Shown: positions 45,292 to 58,634, numbered from the stretch's first letter. The stretch is DNA of 64,000 nt from Lucinisca nassula (GCA_963580285.1 OY757024.1:126294045-126358044), one strand, 5' to 3'. The notes: generated from the letters alone by a model not told the origin. Numbers and translations are program-made.

Positions 45292-45588
45292 TTTGTTTGT
45301 TTGATTTGAGGTCTAACGTCCCTGTCAACACGGTATAGGTCATTTTGAGACGTTGCTTCCAGTTTTGGGACTTTTTCCCGACATTGATACGAGATGACAT
45401 CTCAAGCCCTGTCGGCTAATGAAATCAATAGGGTTCATTCAAATGGACGGGCCGACCCGCACGACTTTGCCTTGGTAGGCTTAGATCCTCTTAGCGGTTT
45501 ACCAATACTTGTGTGCGATCGGTTTCAGCTCCACGTGGAAGCATCATGTAGTCCATCTATTTCTTCAAGCCCCGATGGGCGGGGCCCT
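45292..45588 (-). repeat. SINE-like repeat, full copy
   Basis: It starts tttgtttgtttgatttgagg directly after element D's CTAG and ends at cccgatgggcggggc directly before element E. Confidence 0.8.
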
Positions 45589-45592
45589 GTTT

Positions 45593-48500
45593 TTATACCC
45601 CGCCACACGATAGTGGCGGGGTATTATGTTATACCCTCCGGTGTCCGTCCATCCGTCCGTATGTCTGTCTGTCCGTCCGTCCGTCCGCACTTCGTTTCCG
45701 ATCGATAACTTGAGTATTTTTTCACGGATTTTGTTCAAATTTTGCATACATATTGGTATCGGGGATGAGTGGTTTGGGATTGTTAATGGGCAAAATCCGT
45801 TAATTTTTAGCAGAGTTATTGCCCTTTTCAGTATCTGAAAAATGGTTTTTGGCCTCTAATTCCCTTACTGTATGGAATATCTGGATGAAACTTCACAGAT
45901 ATATAGAGGGCTAAACGGTTCATATTGTGGCCAAGGACTGCTACTCTGGCTGTTCCAGTTCTTGAGTTATCTGCCCTTGACTTATTTAAAAAATGCATTT
46001 TAGACTGTAGTTCGTTTATCATTTACAATATCTTGCTGAAACTTCATAGATATGTAGTAGATGAATTGTTATATACTGTGGCAAAGGAACATGACTCTGG
46101 CTTTCCCAGGGTGTGAGTTATCTGCCTTTGAAATATCTGAAAAATGGTTTTTGGCCTCTAGTTCCCTTACTATATGGAATATCTCGATGAAACTTCACAG
46201 ATATATAGAGGACTTAATGGTTCATATCGTGGCCAAGGACCGCTACTCTGGCTATACCAGTTCTTGAGTTATCTGCCCTTGAAGTATTTAAAATGCATTT
46301 TAGACTGTAGTTCCTTTATTATTTACAATATCTTGCTGAAACTTCAGAGATATGTAGTAGATTAAATGTTACATACTGTGGCAAAGGAACATGACTCTGG
46401 CTTTCCCAGCAATTGAGTTATCTGCCCTTGAAATATATAAAAAAGGGATTTTGGCCTATAGTTCATTTATTATTTGAAATATATGGATAAAACTTCTACA
46501 CCCTCTGCTGTCTGTCTGTCTGTCTAGTTATTGCCCTTTTCAGTATCTGAAAAATGGTTTTTGATCTCTAATTCCCTTACTATATGGAATATCTGGATGA
46601 AACTTCACAGATATATAGAGGACTAAACGGTTCATATTGTGGCCAAAGACTGCTACTCTGGCTGTTCCAGTTCTTGAGTTATCTGCCCTTGACGTATTTG
46701 AAAATGCATTTTAGACTGTAGTTCGTTTATCATTTACAATATCTTGCTGAAACTTCATAGATATGCAGTAGATGACTTGTTATATACTGTGGCAAAGGAA
46801 CATGACTCTGGCTTTCCCAGCGATTAAGTTATCTGCCTTTGAAATATCTGAAAAATGGTTTTTGGCCTCTAGTTCCCTTACTATATGGAATATCTCGATG
46901 AAACTTCACATATATATAGAGGACTAAATGGTTCATATCGTGGCCAAGGACCGCTACTCTGGCTATACCAGTTCTTGAGTTATCTGCCCTTGGAGTATTT
47001 AAAATGCATTTTAGACTGTAGTTCCTTTATTATTTACAATATCTTGCTGAAACTTCATAGATATGTAGTAGATTAAATGTTGCATACTGTGGCAAAGGAA
47101 CATGACTCTGGCTTTCCCAGCAATTGAGTTATCTGCCCTTGAAATATATAAAAAAAGGGATTTTGGCCTATAGTTAATTTATTATTTGAAATATATGGAT
47201 AAAACTTCTACACCCTCTGCTGTCTGTCTGTCTGTCCATCCATTTGTATGTCTGTCCATCTGTCTGTCTGTCCCTTTTCAGTATCTGAAAAATAGTTTTT
47301 GGCCTCTAGTTCCCTTACTATATGAAATATTTGGATTAAACTTTACAGATATATAGAGGACTAAAGGGTACATATTGTGACTAAGGACCATATAGAGGAG
47401 TAAAGGGTACATATTGTGGCCAACGACCACTTCTCTGGCTGTTCCAGTTCTTTAGTTATTTGCCCTTGATGTATTAAAAATCGATTTAAGACTCTAGTTC
47501 CTTTATTATTTGCAATATCTTGCTGAATTTTTTATAGATGTACAGCAGACTAAATATTACATATTGTGGCAAAGGTACATGGCTCTGGCTGTCCCTGCCC
47601 TTGATAAGTCTGAAAAATGGAATTTGTGTCTATTGGTCAGTGCATACAAAACGGAATTTGTGTCTGTTGGTCAGTGCATACTTAATGGAAATCCATCCAG
47701 CCATCTGTGTTTTATTTCCAGTCAATAATTTGAACATTCTTTGCTGAAGCTGATCGAATTTCGAAATTTTTGCCTCCATAATTTTCTAATAATGTCAACT
47801 TATTGAGTTGCCTTCCCATCAAATGTCTGTAAATGAATTTTTAGCTCACCTGAGCCGAAGGCTCATGTGAGGTATTAGTATACCACGAGCCGGCGTCCGT
47901 CGTCCGTCGTCATCGTCGTCGTCCACACTTTCAAAGAAGTATATCTCCGGAACCAGTGGGCCAATCTTGATCAAATTTCATGTGAAGCATTATCAGGTAG
48001 GGGGAAAGGCTGCATACTGTTTTCGGGCAGATCGGATTGGAACTCTGGTTGCCATGGCAACAAATAGCTCCCATGGACTTAACATAGGAAAAAGTTTGTC
48101 ATCACTCTAGCTCCGTCAATTTTTCTCTGATTGTCTTCATTCTTGCAGATAACGAGGACAGGCATGAAATCTCGATCAAGTTCGATTTTGGGCTGAATCG
48201 GATTATTCACTCAGGAGTTACATGCCCTTGAGCGTTGAAAAAATTGCCTATTAACTTAACATGGGGAGAATGTTGTCATCACCGTAGCTGCTTCAATTAT
48301 TTTCAGATTGGCTTTATTCTTGCAGATAACCAGCACAGCCATGAAATCTCGGTCAAGTTCGATGACTGGCAGAATCGGATCATTCACTTAGGAGTTACCT
48401 GCCCTTATGTGTTTTTGCATTAGGGTTAATGGGAATTAGGAAAAAGCTTGTCATCACTCTAGCTCCGTCAATTTTTTTTTGATCGACTTCATTCTTGCAG

Positions 48501-51500
48501 ATAACGAGGACAGGCATGAAATCTCGATCAAGTTCGATTTTGGGCTGAATCGGATTATTCACTCAGGAGTTACGTGCCCTTGAGCGTTGAAAAAATTGCC
48601 TATTGACTTAACATGGGGAGAATGTTGTCATCACCGTAGCTGCTTCAATTATTAGCTCACCTGAGCCGAAGGCTCATGTGAGGTATTAGTATACCATGAG
48701 CCGGCGTCCGTCGTCCGTCGTCCACACTTTCAACGAAGTATATCTCTGGAACCAGTTGGCCGGCCTTGATCAAATTTCCTATGAACCATCATCAGGTAGG
48801 GGGAAAGGCTGTATTAGGTTTTCGTGCAGATCGGATGAGAACTCTGGTTGCCACAGCAACAAAGAGCTCCCATAGGCTTAACATAGGAAAAAGCTTGTCA
48901 TCACTCTAGCTCCGTCAATTTTTTTCTGATCGACTTCATTCTTGCAGATAACGAGGACAGGCATGAAATCTCGATCAAGTTTGATTTTGGGCTGAATCGG
49001 ATTATTCACTCAGGAGTTACGTGCCCTTGAGCGTTGAAAAAATTGCCTATTGACTTAACATGGGGAGAATGTTGTCATCACCGTAAGCTGCTTCAATGAT
49101 TTTCAGATTGGCTTTATTCTTGCAGATAACCAGCACAGCCATGAAATCTCGGTCAAGTTCGATAACTGGCAGAATCGGATCATTCACTTAGGAGTTACCT
49201 GCCCTTGTGTGTTTTTGCATTAGAGTTAATGGGAATTTCAAAAATGTATATCTAAAAGACTACTTGGCCAACTTTGATCAAATTTCATGTGTCGCATTAT
49301 TGGGCAAGTGGAAAGGCTTCATTAGGTTTTCAGGCAGATCTGAGTGGAACTGTGGTTGCCATGGCAACATATAGCTCCCATAGACTTCACATAGGAAAAA
49401 GCTTGTCATCACTCTAGCTCCGTCAATTTTTTTCTGATTGACTTCATTCTTGCAGATAACCAGTACAGGCATAAAATCTCGGTCAAGTTCCATTTTGGGC
49501 CGAATCGGATTATTTGCCTTGGAGTTACCTGCCCTTGAGCATAAAAAAATACGTTGTGACCACGATAGCAACTTTATTTTTATTCAGATCAGCTTCAAAC
49601 TTGCAGGTAACGTGGACAGGCATAAAATCTCAGTTAAGTTCGAATCGGAATATTGACCTCGGAGTTACATGACCTTGAGCGACAAAAAAATTGCCCATAG
49701 ACTTTACATAGGGAAAATGTTGTGACTACGATAGCGACTTGAATTTTTTTTCAGATCAGCTTCAAACTTGCAGGTAATGAGGACAGACATAAAATCTCGG
49801 TTAAGTTCGATTTTGGGCCGAATCGGATTATTTGCCTTGGAGTTACCTGCCCTTGAGCATAAAAAATATGTTGTGACCACGATAGCAACTTTATTTTTAT
49901 TCATATTAGCTTCAAACTTGCAGGTAACGAGGACAGGCATAAAATCTCGGTTAAGTTCAATTTTGGGCCGAATCGGAATATTTACCTCGGAGTTACGTGA
50001 CCTTGAGCAACAAAAAATTTGCCCATAGACTTAATTAGGTAAAATGTTGCGACTACGATAGCGACTTGAATTTTTAGCTCACCTGAGCCGAAGGCTCATG
50101 TGAGGTATTAGTATACCACGAGCCGGCGTCCGTCGTCGTCGTCCGTCGTCGTCGTCCACACTTTCAAAGAAGTATATCTCCGGAACCAGTGGGCCAATCT
50201 TGATCAAATTTCATGTGAAGCATTACCAGGTAGGGGGAAAGGCTGCATACTGTTTTCGGGCAGATCGGATTGGAACTCTGGTTGCCATGGCAACAAATAG
50301 CTCCCATAGACTAAACATAGGAAAAAGTTTGTCATCACTCTAGCTCCGTCAATTTTTTTCTGATCGTCTTCATTCTTGCAGATAACGAGGACAGGCATGA
50401 AATCTCGATCAAGTTCGATTTTGGGCTGAATCGGATTATTCACTCAGGAGTTACGTGCCCTTGAGCGTTCTTAACATAGGAAAAAGCTTGTCATCACTCT
50501 AGCTCCGTCTTAACATAGGAAAAAGCTTGTCATCACTCTAGCTCCGTCAATTTTTTTCTGATCGACTTCATTCTTGCAGATAACGAGGACAGGCATGAAA
50601 TCTCGATCAAGTTCGATTTTGGGCCGAATCGGATTATTCACTCAGGAGTTACGTGCCCTTGAGCGTTGAAAAAATTGCCTATTGACTTAACATGGGGAGA
50701 ATGTTGTCATCACCGTAGCTGCTTCAATTATTTTCAGATTGGCTTTATTCTTGCAGATAACCAGCACAGCCATGAAATCTCGGTCAAGTTCGGATCATTC
50801 ACTTAGGAGTTACCTGCCCTTATGTGTTTTTGCATTAGGGTTAATGGGAATTTCAAAAATGTATATCTTAAAGACTACTTGGCCAACTTTGATCAAATTT
50901 CATGTGTCGCATTATTGGGCAAGTGGAAAGGCTTCATTAGGTTTTCAGGCAGATCTGAGTGGAACTCTGGTTGCCATGGCAACATCTAGCTCCCATAGAC
51001 TTCACATAGGAAAAAGCTTGTCATCACTCTAGCTCCGTCAATTTTTTTCTGATCGACTTCATTCTTGCAGATAACCAGTACAGGCATAAAATCTCGGTCA
51101 AGTTCGATTTTGTGCCGAATCGGATTATTTGCCTTGGAGTTACCTGCCCTTGAGCATAAAAAAATACGTTGTGACCACGATAGCAACTTTATTTTTATTC
51201 AGATCAGCTTCAAACTTGCAGGTTACGTGGACAGGCATAAAATCTCAGTTAAGTTCGAATCGGAATATTGACCTCGGAGTTACATGACCTTGAGCGACAA
51301 AAAATTTGCCCATAGACTTTACATAGGGAAAATGTTGTGACTACGATAGCGACTTGAATTTTTTTCAGATCAGCTTCAAACTTGCAGGTAATGAGGACAG
51401 ACATAAAATCTTGGTTAAGTTCGATTTTGGGCCGAATCGGATTATTTGCCTTGGAGTTACCTGCCCTTGAGCATAAAAAATACGTTGTGACTACGATAGC

Positions 51501-52809
51501 AACTTTATTTTTATTCATATCAGCTTCAAACTTGCAGGTAACGAGGACAGGCATAAAATCGCGGTTAAGTTCAATTTTGGGCCGAATCGGAATATTGACC
51601 TTGGAGTTACGTGACCTTGAGCGACAAAAAATTTGCCCATAGACTTAATTAGGGAAAATGTTGCGACTACGATAGCGACTTGAATTTTTTTCAGATCAGC
51701 TTCAAACTTGCAGGTAACGAGGACAGACATAAAATCTCGGTTAAGTTCGATTTTGGGCCGAATCGGAATATTTGCCTTGGAGTTACCTGCCCTTGAGCAT
51801 AAAAAAATACGTTGTGACCACGATAGCAACTTTATTTTTATTCATATCAGCTTCAAACTTGCAGGTAACGAGGACAGGCATAAAATCTCGGTTAAGTTCG
51901 ATGTTGGGCCGAATCGGAATATTGACCTCGGAGTTACGTGACCTTGAGAGACAAAAAAATTTGCCCATAGACTTAACGTAGGGAAAATGTTGTGAAAGAA
52001 ATAGCGACTTGAATTTTTAGCTCACCTGAGCCAAAGGCTCGAGTGAGCTGATAGTATACCAAGGCTCCGGAGTCCGACTTCTGTTGTCCGTCCATCCGTC
52101 GTCAACACTTTCAATGAAGCATATCTCAGAAGGCATTCGACCAATCTTGTTTAAATTTTATGTGTAGCACCATTGGGCAAGGGGAAAGGCTGCATTAGGT
52201 TTTGGAGCTAGTCTGGTTCATTTGTTCCTTCATTCTTCTTTCTCTCCATATAGAGATAATAGACCAATGTTAAATTTTTAATCAAAGATTTCTCAGGAAC
52301 TATAAAAGCTAGAAGCATCAAATTTGGTATTCAATAGAATAATGATGGCTTAGTTTTTGTAAGAGACATTGGGCTTTCTCAGCTTATTTGTTCATCTGTT
52401 CTTTCATTCTTCTTTCTCTCCATTTTGACCAATGTTAAATTTTCGTCAAAGATTTCTCAGGAACTATAGAAGCTAGAAGTCTCAAACTTGGAATTCAATG
52501 CAATAATGATGACTTATATCCTGTAAGGGTCAATGGGCTGGATTCTATTAGCAGATTTAGTCGTCAAGTCTGTGAATTGTTAAAACTTAAGTTCCTCAGG
52601 TGAGCGGTTTAGGCTCATTGAGCCTCTTGTTACATATGCTTCCTACATCTTCTAACAACTTCATCCACTCACATTAAGACATTACACTAGCGGATCATAT
52701 CTCTGCTATCCCCTTTCTAGTTATTTAGCCTTGATATATTTTCAAATAAGTTACATTGCTTAGCAGTGGCGGGATATTATGCAGTGTCTGCGGTGCTTTT
52801 ATTTTCTTG
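45593..52809 (+). mobile_element. Helitron-like element E, split by nested element F
   Basis: TTATACCCCGCCAC pairs with GTGGCGGGGTAT (45595-45625), followed by a gtccgtccgtccg tract (about 45640-45690). Monomers with ggatgaaacttcacagata and ctctggc recur to about 47700. After element F the tail resumes: GTGGCGGGATAT (complement of the head), the hairpin GCAG-TGT-CTGC and CTTG before T at 52809. Confidence 0.7.
47841..52629 (+). mobile_element. Helitron-like element F, four heads and one tail
   Basis: Identical heads (TTAGCTCACCTGAGCC-GAA-GGCTCATGTGAG) start at 47841, 48652 and 50074, and a variant at 52017. Each is followed by a ccgtcgtccgtcgtc tract and ~180-bp monomers (cattcttgcagataac, gaaatctcg, aggagttac). 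Only one 3' end exists: AGGTGAGC, a hairpin of AGGCTCA/TGAGCCT and CTTG before T at 52629. Confidence 0.8.
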
Positions 52810-53005
52810 TTTAGATATAAAAACTATATTGTGTATGTTTAATGAGACCATTCTAATGACCACCCACAAACAATACTTTTCCCCAGCAAAGTAAAGTTTT
52901 CAAACTTTGTGATTCAAACATAGATTGTGGATGCTAGTTGGAACAACGTGGATGCTAGTTAGAACCACCTTTTTGCATGGACAATCTACCGCTTCGATGA
53001 TAAAT
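52810..53005. other. Intron 2 spacer with Pal-A half
   Basis: acatagattgtggatgctag occurs twice (about 52918 and 52948); no gene. Confidence 0.4.
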
Positions 53006-53007
53006 AT

Positions 53008-53310
53008 GATGAGAATTGTTTGTTTGTTTGTTTGTTTGTTTGTTAGAACTGAGGTTTTCACTTCCCCGTCAATTCTATTTAGGCCATTTTGGAGACGCTG
53101 CTGCCGATTTTGTGGAACTTTTACCTGACATGGACATGAAATGACATCTCATTCCCTGTCGCTCCAAAAAACCAAAATGGTTTATATGTAGGGACGGTCT
53201 GACTCGCACCACTTTGCCTGGGCAGGACTAGACCCTCTAAACGTTTTAGCTCTGCGTAGAGGCATCTTGCAGCCCAATCAATTTCTCCAAGCCCCGATGG
53301 GTCGGATGAG
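53008..53310 (-). repeat. SINE-like repeat, full copy
   Basis: (gttt) run then aggttttcacttccccgtca to caagccccgatgggtcgg. Confidence 0.75.
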
Positions 53311-53795
53311 TAGTGTACACTGTTACAAACCCAACTTTTCCCCGTCAAAGTATCTTACTTATATAGCTGTCTCATAGAGCATTGGGTTCTTATATAGCTT
53401 ATATAGCTGTCAGATAGAACGAACAGTCAAGGCAGCTGTGCAGGCTGATCTTAGTCTTTGCTGCATGCACATGTGAATTGTTGGAATTACTTTGCCTGGA
53501 CTTAAAAAATCGTGAATGGTTAATTTTTCAACACTGTGTAATAATTGCCATTTATAGTTGGTTTGTATAGTGTTTAAAATAGATTCAATTAATTTAAGTA
53601 TGACATTTGGCGCGTGTTGATGATAAAGGGATTAAAGAGATAAAGATATTACCCAAGTGATAGTTATCGCCCTGTCAAAACAAAATCCTGTACAAGATAA
53701 AATCTTTCAGTGGCCAGTTATTTTATGAATAATTTTGTTAAGCATTTCATGTGAAGCTCTTGAGCAGCATTTTTAAACTTCTTTAATAAATAATT
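53311..53795. other. Intron 2 sequence, no gene seen
   Basis: AT-rich; contains a short duplication of ttatatagctgtca/g (53358 and 53398). Confidence 0.4.
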
Positions 53796-53796
53796 A

Positions 53797-54420
53797 TTTT
53801 TTGTTTGTTTGATTTAAGGTTTAACGTCCCCATCAACACTGTATAGGTCATTTTGGAGGCATTGCTTTCCAGTTTTGTGGGACTTTTTACCCGACACTGA
53901 GATGAAATGACATCTCAAGCCCTGTTGCCCAATGAAACCAATAGTGTTTGTAAGCGTGGGCTGTCCGACTCGGGGCACCCGCCCATAGGGGTTTGAAGAA
54001 ATATATGGGCTGCATGATTCTTCTTTGAAGAAATATATGGGCTGCATGATGCTTCCACGCAGAGCTGAATCTGGCCCGCACACAAGCACTGGTAAACCAC
54101 TTAGAGGATCTAAGGCTGTCCAGAAACCGCGGTGCGAGGCGGACCGTCCATGCTAATAAACCCTATTGGTTTCATTGGGCGACAGGGCTTGAGATGTTAT
54201 TTCATCTCAACGTCAGGTAAAAGTCCACAAAATTGGAAGCAACGTCTCCAAAATGACCTTTACAGTGTTGGCGGGGACGTTAAACCTCAATTCAAACAAA
54301 AACAAACTGTCTGACTCACACCGCTTTGTCTGGGCAGGCTGATCATTGCATCCACTTCTAGTTAGATCCTCTTAGCCGTTTAACAGTACTCGTGTTCGGT
54401 CAAATTCAGCTTTGTGTGGC
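53797..54420. repeat. Head-to-head SINE-like pair plus fragment
   Basis: A minus copy (53797-53975) faces a plus copy (53973-54303), with gaagaaatatatgggctgca duplicated at the join. A minus fragment (54306-54420) follows. Confidence 0.75.
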
Positions 54421-55370
54421 GGGGGCCGAATAAATAAATAAATATTCTTTTTCATTGGATAACACAACCGCGTGATCCAAAAGTGTTTTGTGTTTTTTTA
54501 AGATGGTATTTTTTTTTTCTAGGTTTCTTTTCAGCTGTTTTTATTTGTGTAGGAGAGGAAAGAACATAACAAAACTTTATTTGATAAACTCTGGCAACAA
54601 ATACATGGCATAGTAATGATAGTATAGTGGGTTCTTCATAAACGTTGTTCTACAGAGTACCCATAAAGAAGAGAATGGACACAAGATGGTGTTTACCTTT
54701 ATAAACAAGAAATTCCACACAAAGTCGGGTTTACAAGGAAATTCATTGTATGTGTGATGAAAAACATAAAGCTGAAAGAAATAATTAAAAAAAAACGGAA
54801 GCGAAAACTGTGATCTGGGGTTGAAAACTGCTGATTTTGAAACAAGTTTAGAATTTCATCGACCTGTTCCAATCTTGTTAAAGGACATTAACGCAGGTCC
54901 ACGCGTCCGGGCATGCTCGCGTGCGTGTGTCTGTGTGTGTTGATGTAGTCACTCAAGTGTATAATAAGACAAATCGGAAATTATTAATTTCCTTTCGGGT
55001 CAGCTGCAGGAACGCCATGTAAACTCTCATTGTCTATTTCCCTGTTGGCATGACATTGTATTAACAGAAATTAACTCCCCGCGGTCGTATAAAATAAAAG
55101 CTTTCTCAGATTCAGAAGCAATCTCATCTGGATCTACACTGTTTGCAAAACTAGGGGTGGATCAAGGTTAAATATCTAAATAACAAAATGAATTCAATTC
55201 TTCCTCTCTTTTTTAATCTTTTCGGCTGTTTCTAGCGCGAGCTGAACGAAAACACGACCAACTAGGTTTAATTTTAATCACATTTTGCGTGAAAATGACT
55301 CCATCAAATTCAAAATTAAGCTGTTTGATAAGAAAGAAAACAAATAAGTGATTGTTTCTTTTTTACCACT
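54421..55370. other. Intron 2 sequence, little structure
   Basis: A half Pal-B lies at about 55100-55150 (atctcatctggatctacact) and a gtgtgt stretch near 54920. No gene. Confidence 0.4.
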
Positions 55371-55374
55371 AACA

Positions 55375-55470
55375 AATGCCTTTTTTGAGGAAAAAAGTCC
55401 TTTCCGCTATTTAGGGTAAAGTTCTTTTTGCGAAAAGGACTCCTTTTCGCTATTAAGGGGAACCGCTGTA
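55375..55470. repeat. Palindromic AAAGGACTCC repeat, inverted copy of 40581-40690
   Basis: tcctttccgctatttagggt and gcgaaaaggactccttttcg in reversed order relative to the 40.6-kb copy. Confidence 0.75.
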
Positions 55471-55567
55471 AACCACCAACTCTTCCATTGTCTACTGCAT
55501 TTGTCAAACACATTACTCATCTAGTGAGGCATATGGTATGGGCATTAATCACCTTTCGTGAGGTTTT

Positions 55568-57859
55568 TTAGCTCACCAGAACCGAAGGCTCCGGGGGAGC
55601 TTATAGGATAGGCAGTTGTCCGGCGTCGTCGTCGTCGTCGTTGTCGTCGTCTGACGTCAACACTTTCAAACATCTTCTTCTCTGAAGCCACTGGGCCGAT
55701 TCAGCCCAAATTTCATCTGTAGCATCCTTGGGTTGGGGGATTGAAAGTTTGTGTTTTTTATGAAATTCGGCTCATTGGTTTGGTTGCTATGGCAATTTAG
55801 AGTTTCCATAGACTTATAATGGGGAAAATTGAAAAATGGCATTTACTGCCAAGCCACTGCAGATATTTTGACAAAACTTTAATAGAAATATTCCTTAGGC
55901 AATCTACTATCTGCCGTATGATTTTAGGCCTGCTGCTCATTTGTATTGGTTGCCATGGAAACCAAAATGAAAAAATAGAAAAAAAAAATACTTAAAAAAT
56001 CATCTCCTCAGAAACCGTATGCTCTATGAGGCTGAAAGTTTATGGAAATATTCACCATATTTGCCTTTACAGGTTTTGTGTTTTTTATGAAATTCGGCTC
56101 TTTAGTTAGGTTGCTATGGCAACTTAGATTTTCCATAGACTTATAATGGGGAAAATTGAAATATGGCATTAACTACAAAGCCTTTGCAGATATTTTGACA
56201 AAACTTTCATAGAAATGTTCCTTTAGTAAACTTCTCTCAGCCATATGCTTTTATGTCAACCTGGGGGTCCAGTAGGTTGTGCCGGGGCCATGCCCCGCCC
56301 CCAGTACTTCATAAAATGACTTATATCTCAGAAACCTTACAGATCCCCACCCCTAAACCATATATATTCTTGTTCCTATTGATAAGACGCATTCAGTGAC
56401 ACCGATCTGGAGGTCCTCCGGGATGTGCCGAGGCCATGCCCCACCCCCTCCACTTCATAAAAGGCCCAATATCTCGGAAACCATTCAGATCCCCACCCCT
56501 GAACCCTATATACTCTTGTTCCTTATGATAAGATGCATTCAGTGACATCAAACTAGGGGTCCCCCGGGATGCGCCGGGGCCATGTCTCGCCCCTCCATTT
56601 CATAAAAGGCCCAATATCTCGGAAACCTTACAGATCCCCACCCCTAAACCATATATATTCTTGCTCCTTTTGATAAGACGCATTCATTGACCCCAAATTG
56701 GGGTCTTCCGGGGTGCGCCGGAGCCATGCCCCACCCATTCACTTCACAAAAGGCCATATATCTCAGAAACTGTTCAGATCCCCACCCCTAAACCATATAT
56801 GTTCTTGTTCATTATGATGAGACGCATTCAGTGACACCAACCTGGGGGTCCCCAGGGATGTGCTGGGGCCATGCCCCACCCCATCCATTTCATAATATCA
56901 CAATATCTCGGAAACCTTACAGATCCCCACCCCTAAACCATATATATTCTTGTACCTTATGATAAGACACTTTCATTGACACCAACCTGGGGGTCTCCCT
57001 GGGCCTTGCCCCACCCCTGCACTTCACAAAAGGCCTTATATCTCAGAAACTGTTCAGAGCCCCACCCCTAAACCATATATATTCATCTTCCTTATGATAA
57101 GGCACATTCATTGACACCAGCTTGTGAGTCCCCGGGGCATGCCCGGGCCTTGCTCCACCGCTTGACTTCATTAAAAGCCACATATCTCAGAAATAGTTCA
57201 GATCTCCACCCCTAAACCATATATATTCTTGTTCCTTATGATAAGACTCATTCAGTCACACCAACTTGGGGGCCTCTTTGTGCTGAGGCAATGTGCCCCG
57301 CCCTTCCACTTCATAAAAGGCCATATATTTCAGAAACCATTCAAATCCCCACCCCATATTCATATATGTTCTTGTTCCTTATTATTAGCACACCTACTGT
57401 AGGGGTGTCCGCAGGGGCCAGTCCTCTCCTTTCCACTTCATGAAAGGATATCTTGGAAACCGTTCAGATTCCCACCCCTAAACCATATATATACTTGGTC
57501 CTTATGATGAGACACATTTAGGGACAACAATCTTGGGCTTTCCTGGGAACGACAGGGCATGCTCCAACCCCTCCTCTTATATCTCCAGCCATGCAGATCC
57601 CCACTGCTAAACCATATATATTCTTGTTCTTTGTGATAAGACCCATTTAGTGATACCAACCAGGGCTCCATTGGGTCCATGCCCCACCCCCTCTACTTCA
57701 TAAAAGGCCTAATGTTTCATATACCGAGTCCACATTGATGCTCATTTGGATATGGGGGTTCATTTGGCAGATTAAAATGATATCATGTTAAAATACATGG
57801 CTGCAATTTGGCAGTGCCCACCTGAGCTCTGGTGAGCATAGTGGCCCATGGGCCTCTTG
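55568..57859 (+). mobile_element. Helitron-like element G ending at exon 3
   Basis: TTAGCTCACC with an imperfect hairpin closed by CC-GAA-GG (to about 55602) and a cgtcgtcgtcgtcg tract. About ten monomers of ~145 bp follow (agatccccacccctaaacca at 56341, 56487, 56632, 56775, 56921 and on). The 3' end has GGTGAGC, the palindrome GGCCCATGGGCC and CTTG before T. It ends 11 bases before exon 3. Confidence 0.82.
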
Positions 57860-57870
57860 TTTTTTCTTAG

Positions 57871-58055
57871 GAGCTAAGCCGTTTGATTCATTGCAAGTGG
57901 CTGATGTTGGTGATGTCAATTTAAATCTGTACAACTTACCGAAGGCATGTGAGGACATCAGAAAACACTATCTCAAGTTAATAGAGAATGGATGTAAACC
58001 ACTCACTCTCGGAGGTGACCATACTATTACTTATCCTATACTGCAAGCAATTAAG
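57871..58055 (+). CDS. AGMAT: Agmatinase exon 3 (GGDHT metal motif)
   Basis: The exon encodes residues 102-163. It contains VADVGDVN, NLYNL and LTLGGDHTITYPIL; His152 of GGDH is the first Mn ligand of the ureohydrolase family. The acceptor is TTTTTTCTTAG and the donor is GTAAGA. It begins with ga to complete Gly102 and ends in phase 0. A Helitron-like element ends 11 bases upstream and a pogo-like MITE starts 18 bases downstream, so the exon sits as an island between two transposons. Confidence 0.93.
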
Positions 58056-58073
58056 GTAAGAACAAGACATATA

Positions 58074-58419
58074 CAGTAGAACTTCGATGGCTCGAACACC
58101 GATGGCTCGTGTACCATAGATGTGTCGAACCCGTTCTTGAGCCCCTAGCGAAATCCTCTACATAAGAAATAGTGGGGGATAATTAAGGATATTTTAGTCT
58201 TTTATCTTGCAAATGTATGCTGTGTGTACTCATTAGAATCGCCTCGATGAGGCGATTCTAATGAGTACACACAGCATACATTTTCATTATAGAACACCAA
58301 AAAGATGTCTAAAAGTATCTCGTTATGACTCCTGACAGTTACCTCAGTAGCTCAAACTACCCCTGTCTCGAACAGATTTTCGAGGTCCAAAAGGTGTTCG
58401 AGCCATTGAAGTTCGACTG
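58074..58419. mobile_element. pogo-like MITE after exon 3, with nested Pal-A
   Basis: CAGTAGAACTTCGATGGCTC at the left and the complement of CAGTCGAACTTCAATGGCTC at the right. TA precedes the left end. A Pal-A palindrome (58203-58292) lies inside. Confidence 0.75.
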
Positions 58420-58634
58420 TTATGTGTTTTCAGGTTTCTTCAAGTTACACCTTTAAATGTTCATTTACCTTGACAGTTTCAGCCAACGACTGTGGCCTTC
58501 TTTAGCATTTTATTGCAAATGATTTGTCAGTCAGTATTGGAAAGTTCTGAAGAAGGCTGAAGCTCATGACAAAAACTGTCATTATATTTTACCCATTGTA
58601 TACTAGTGGACTCTTCCATTGCTAGATGTTGGAC

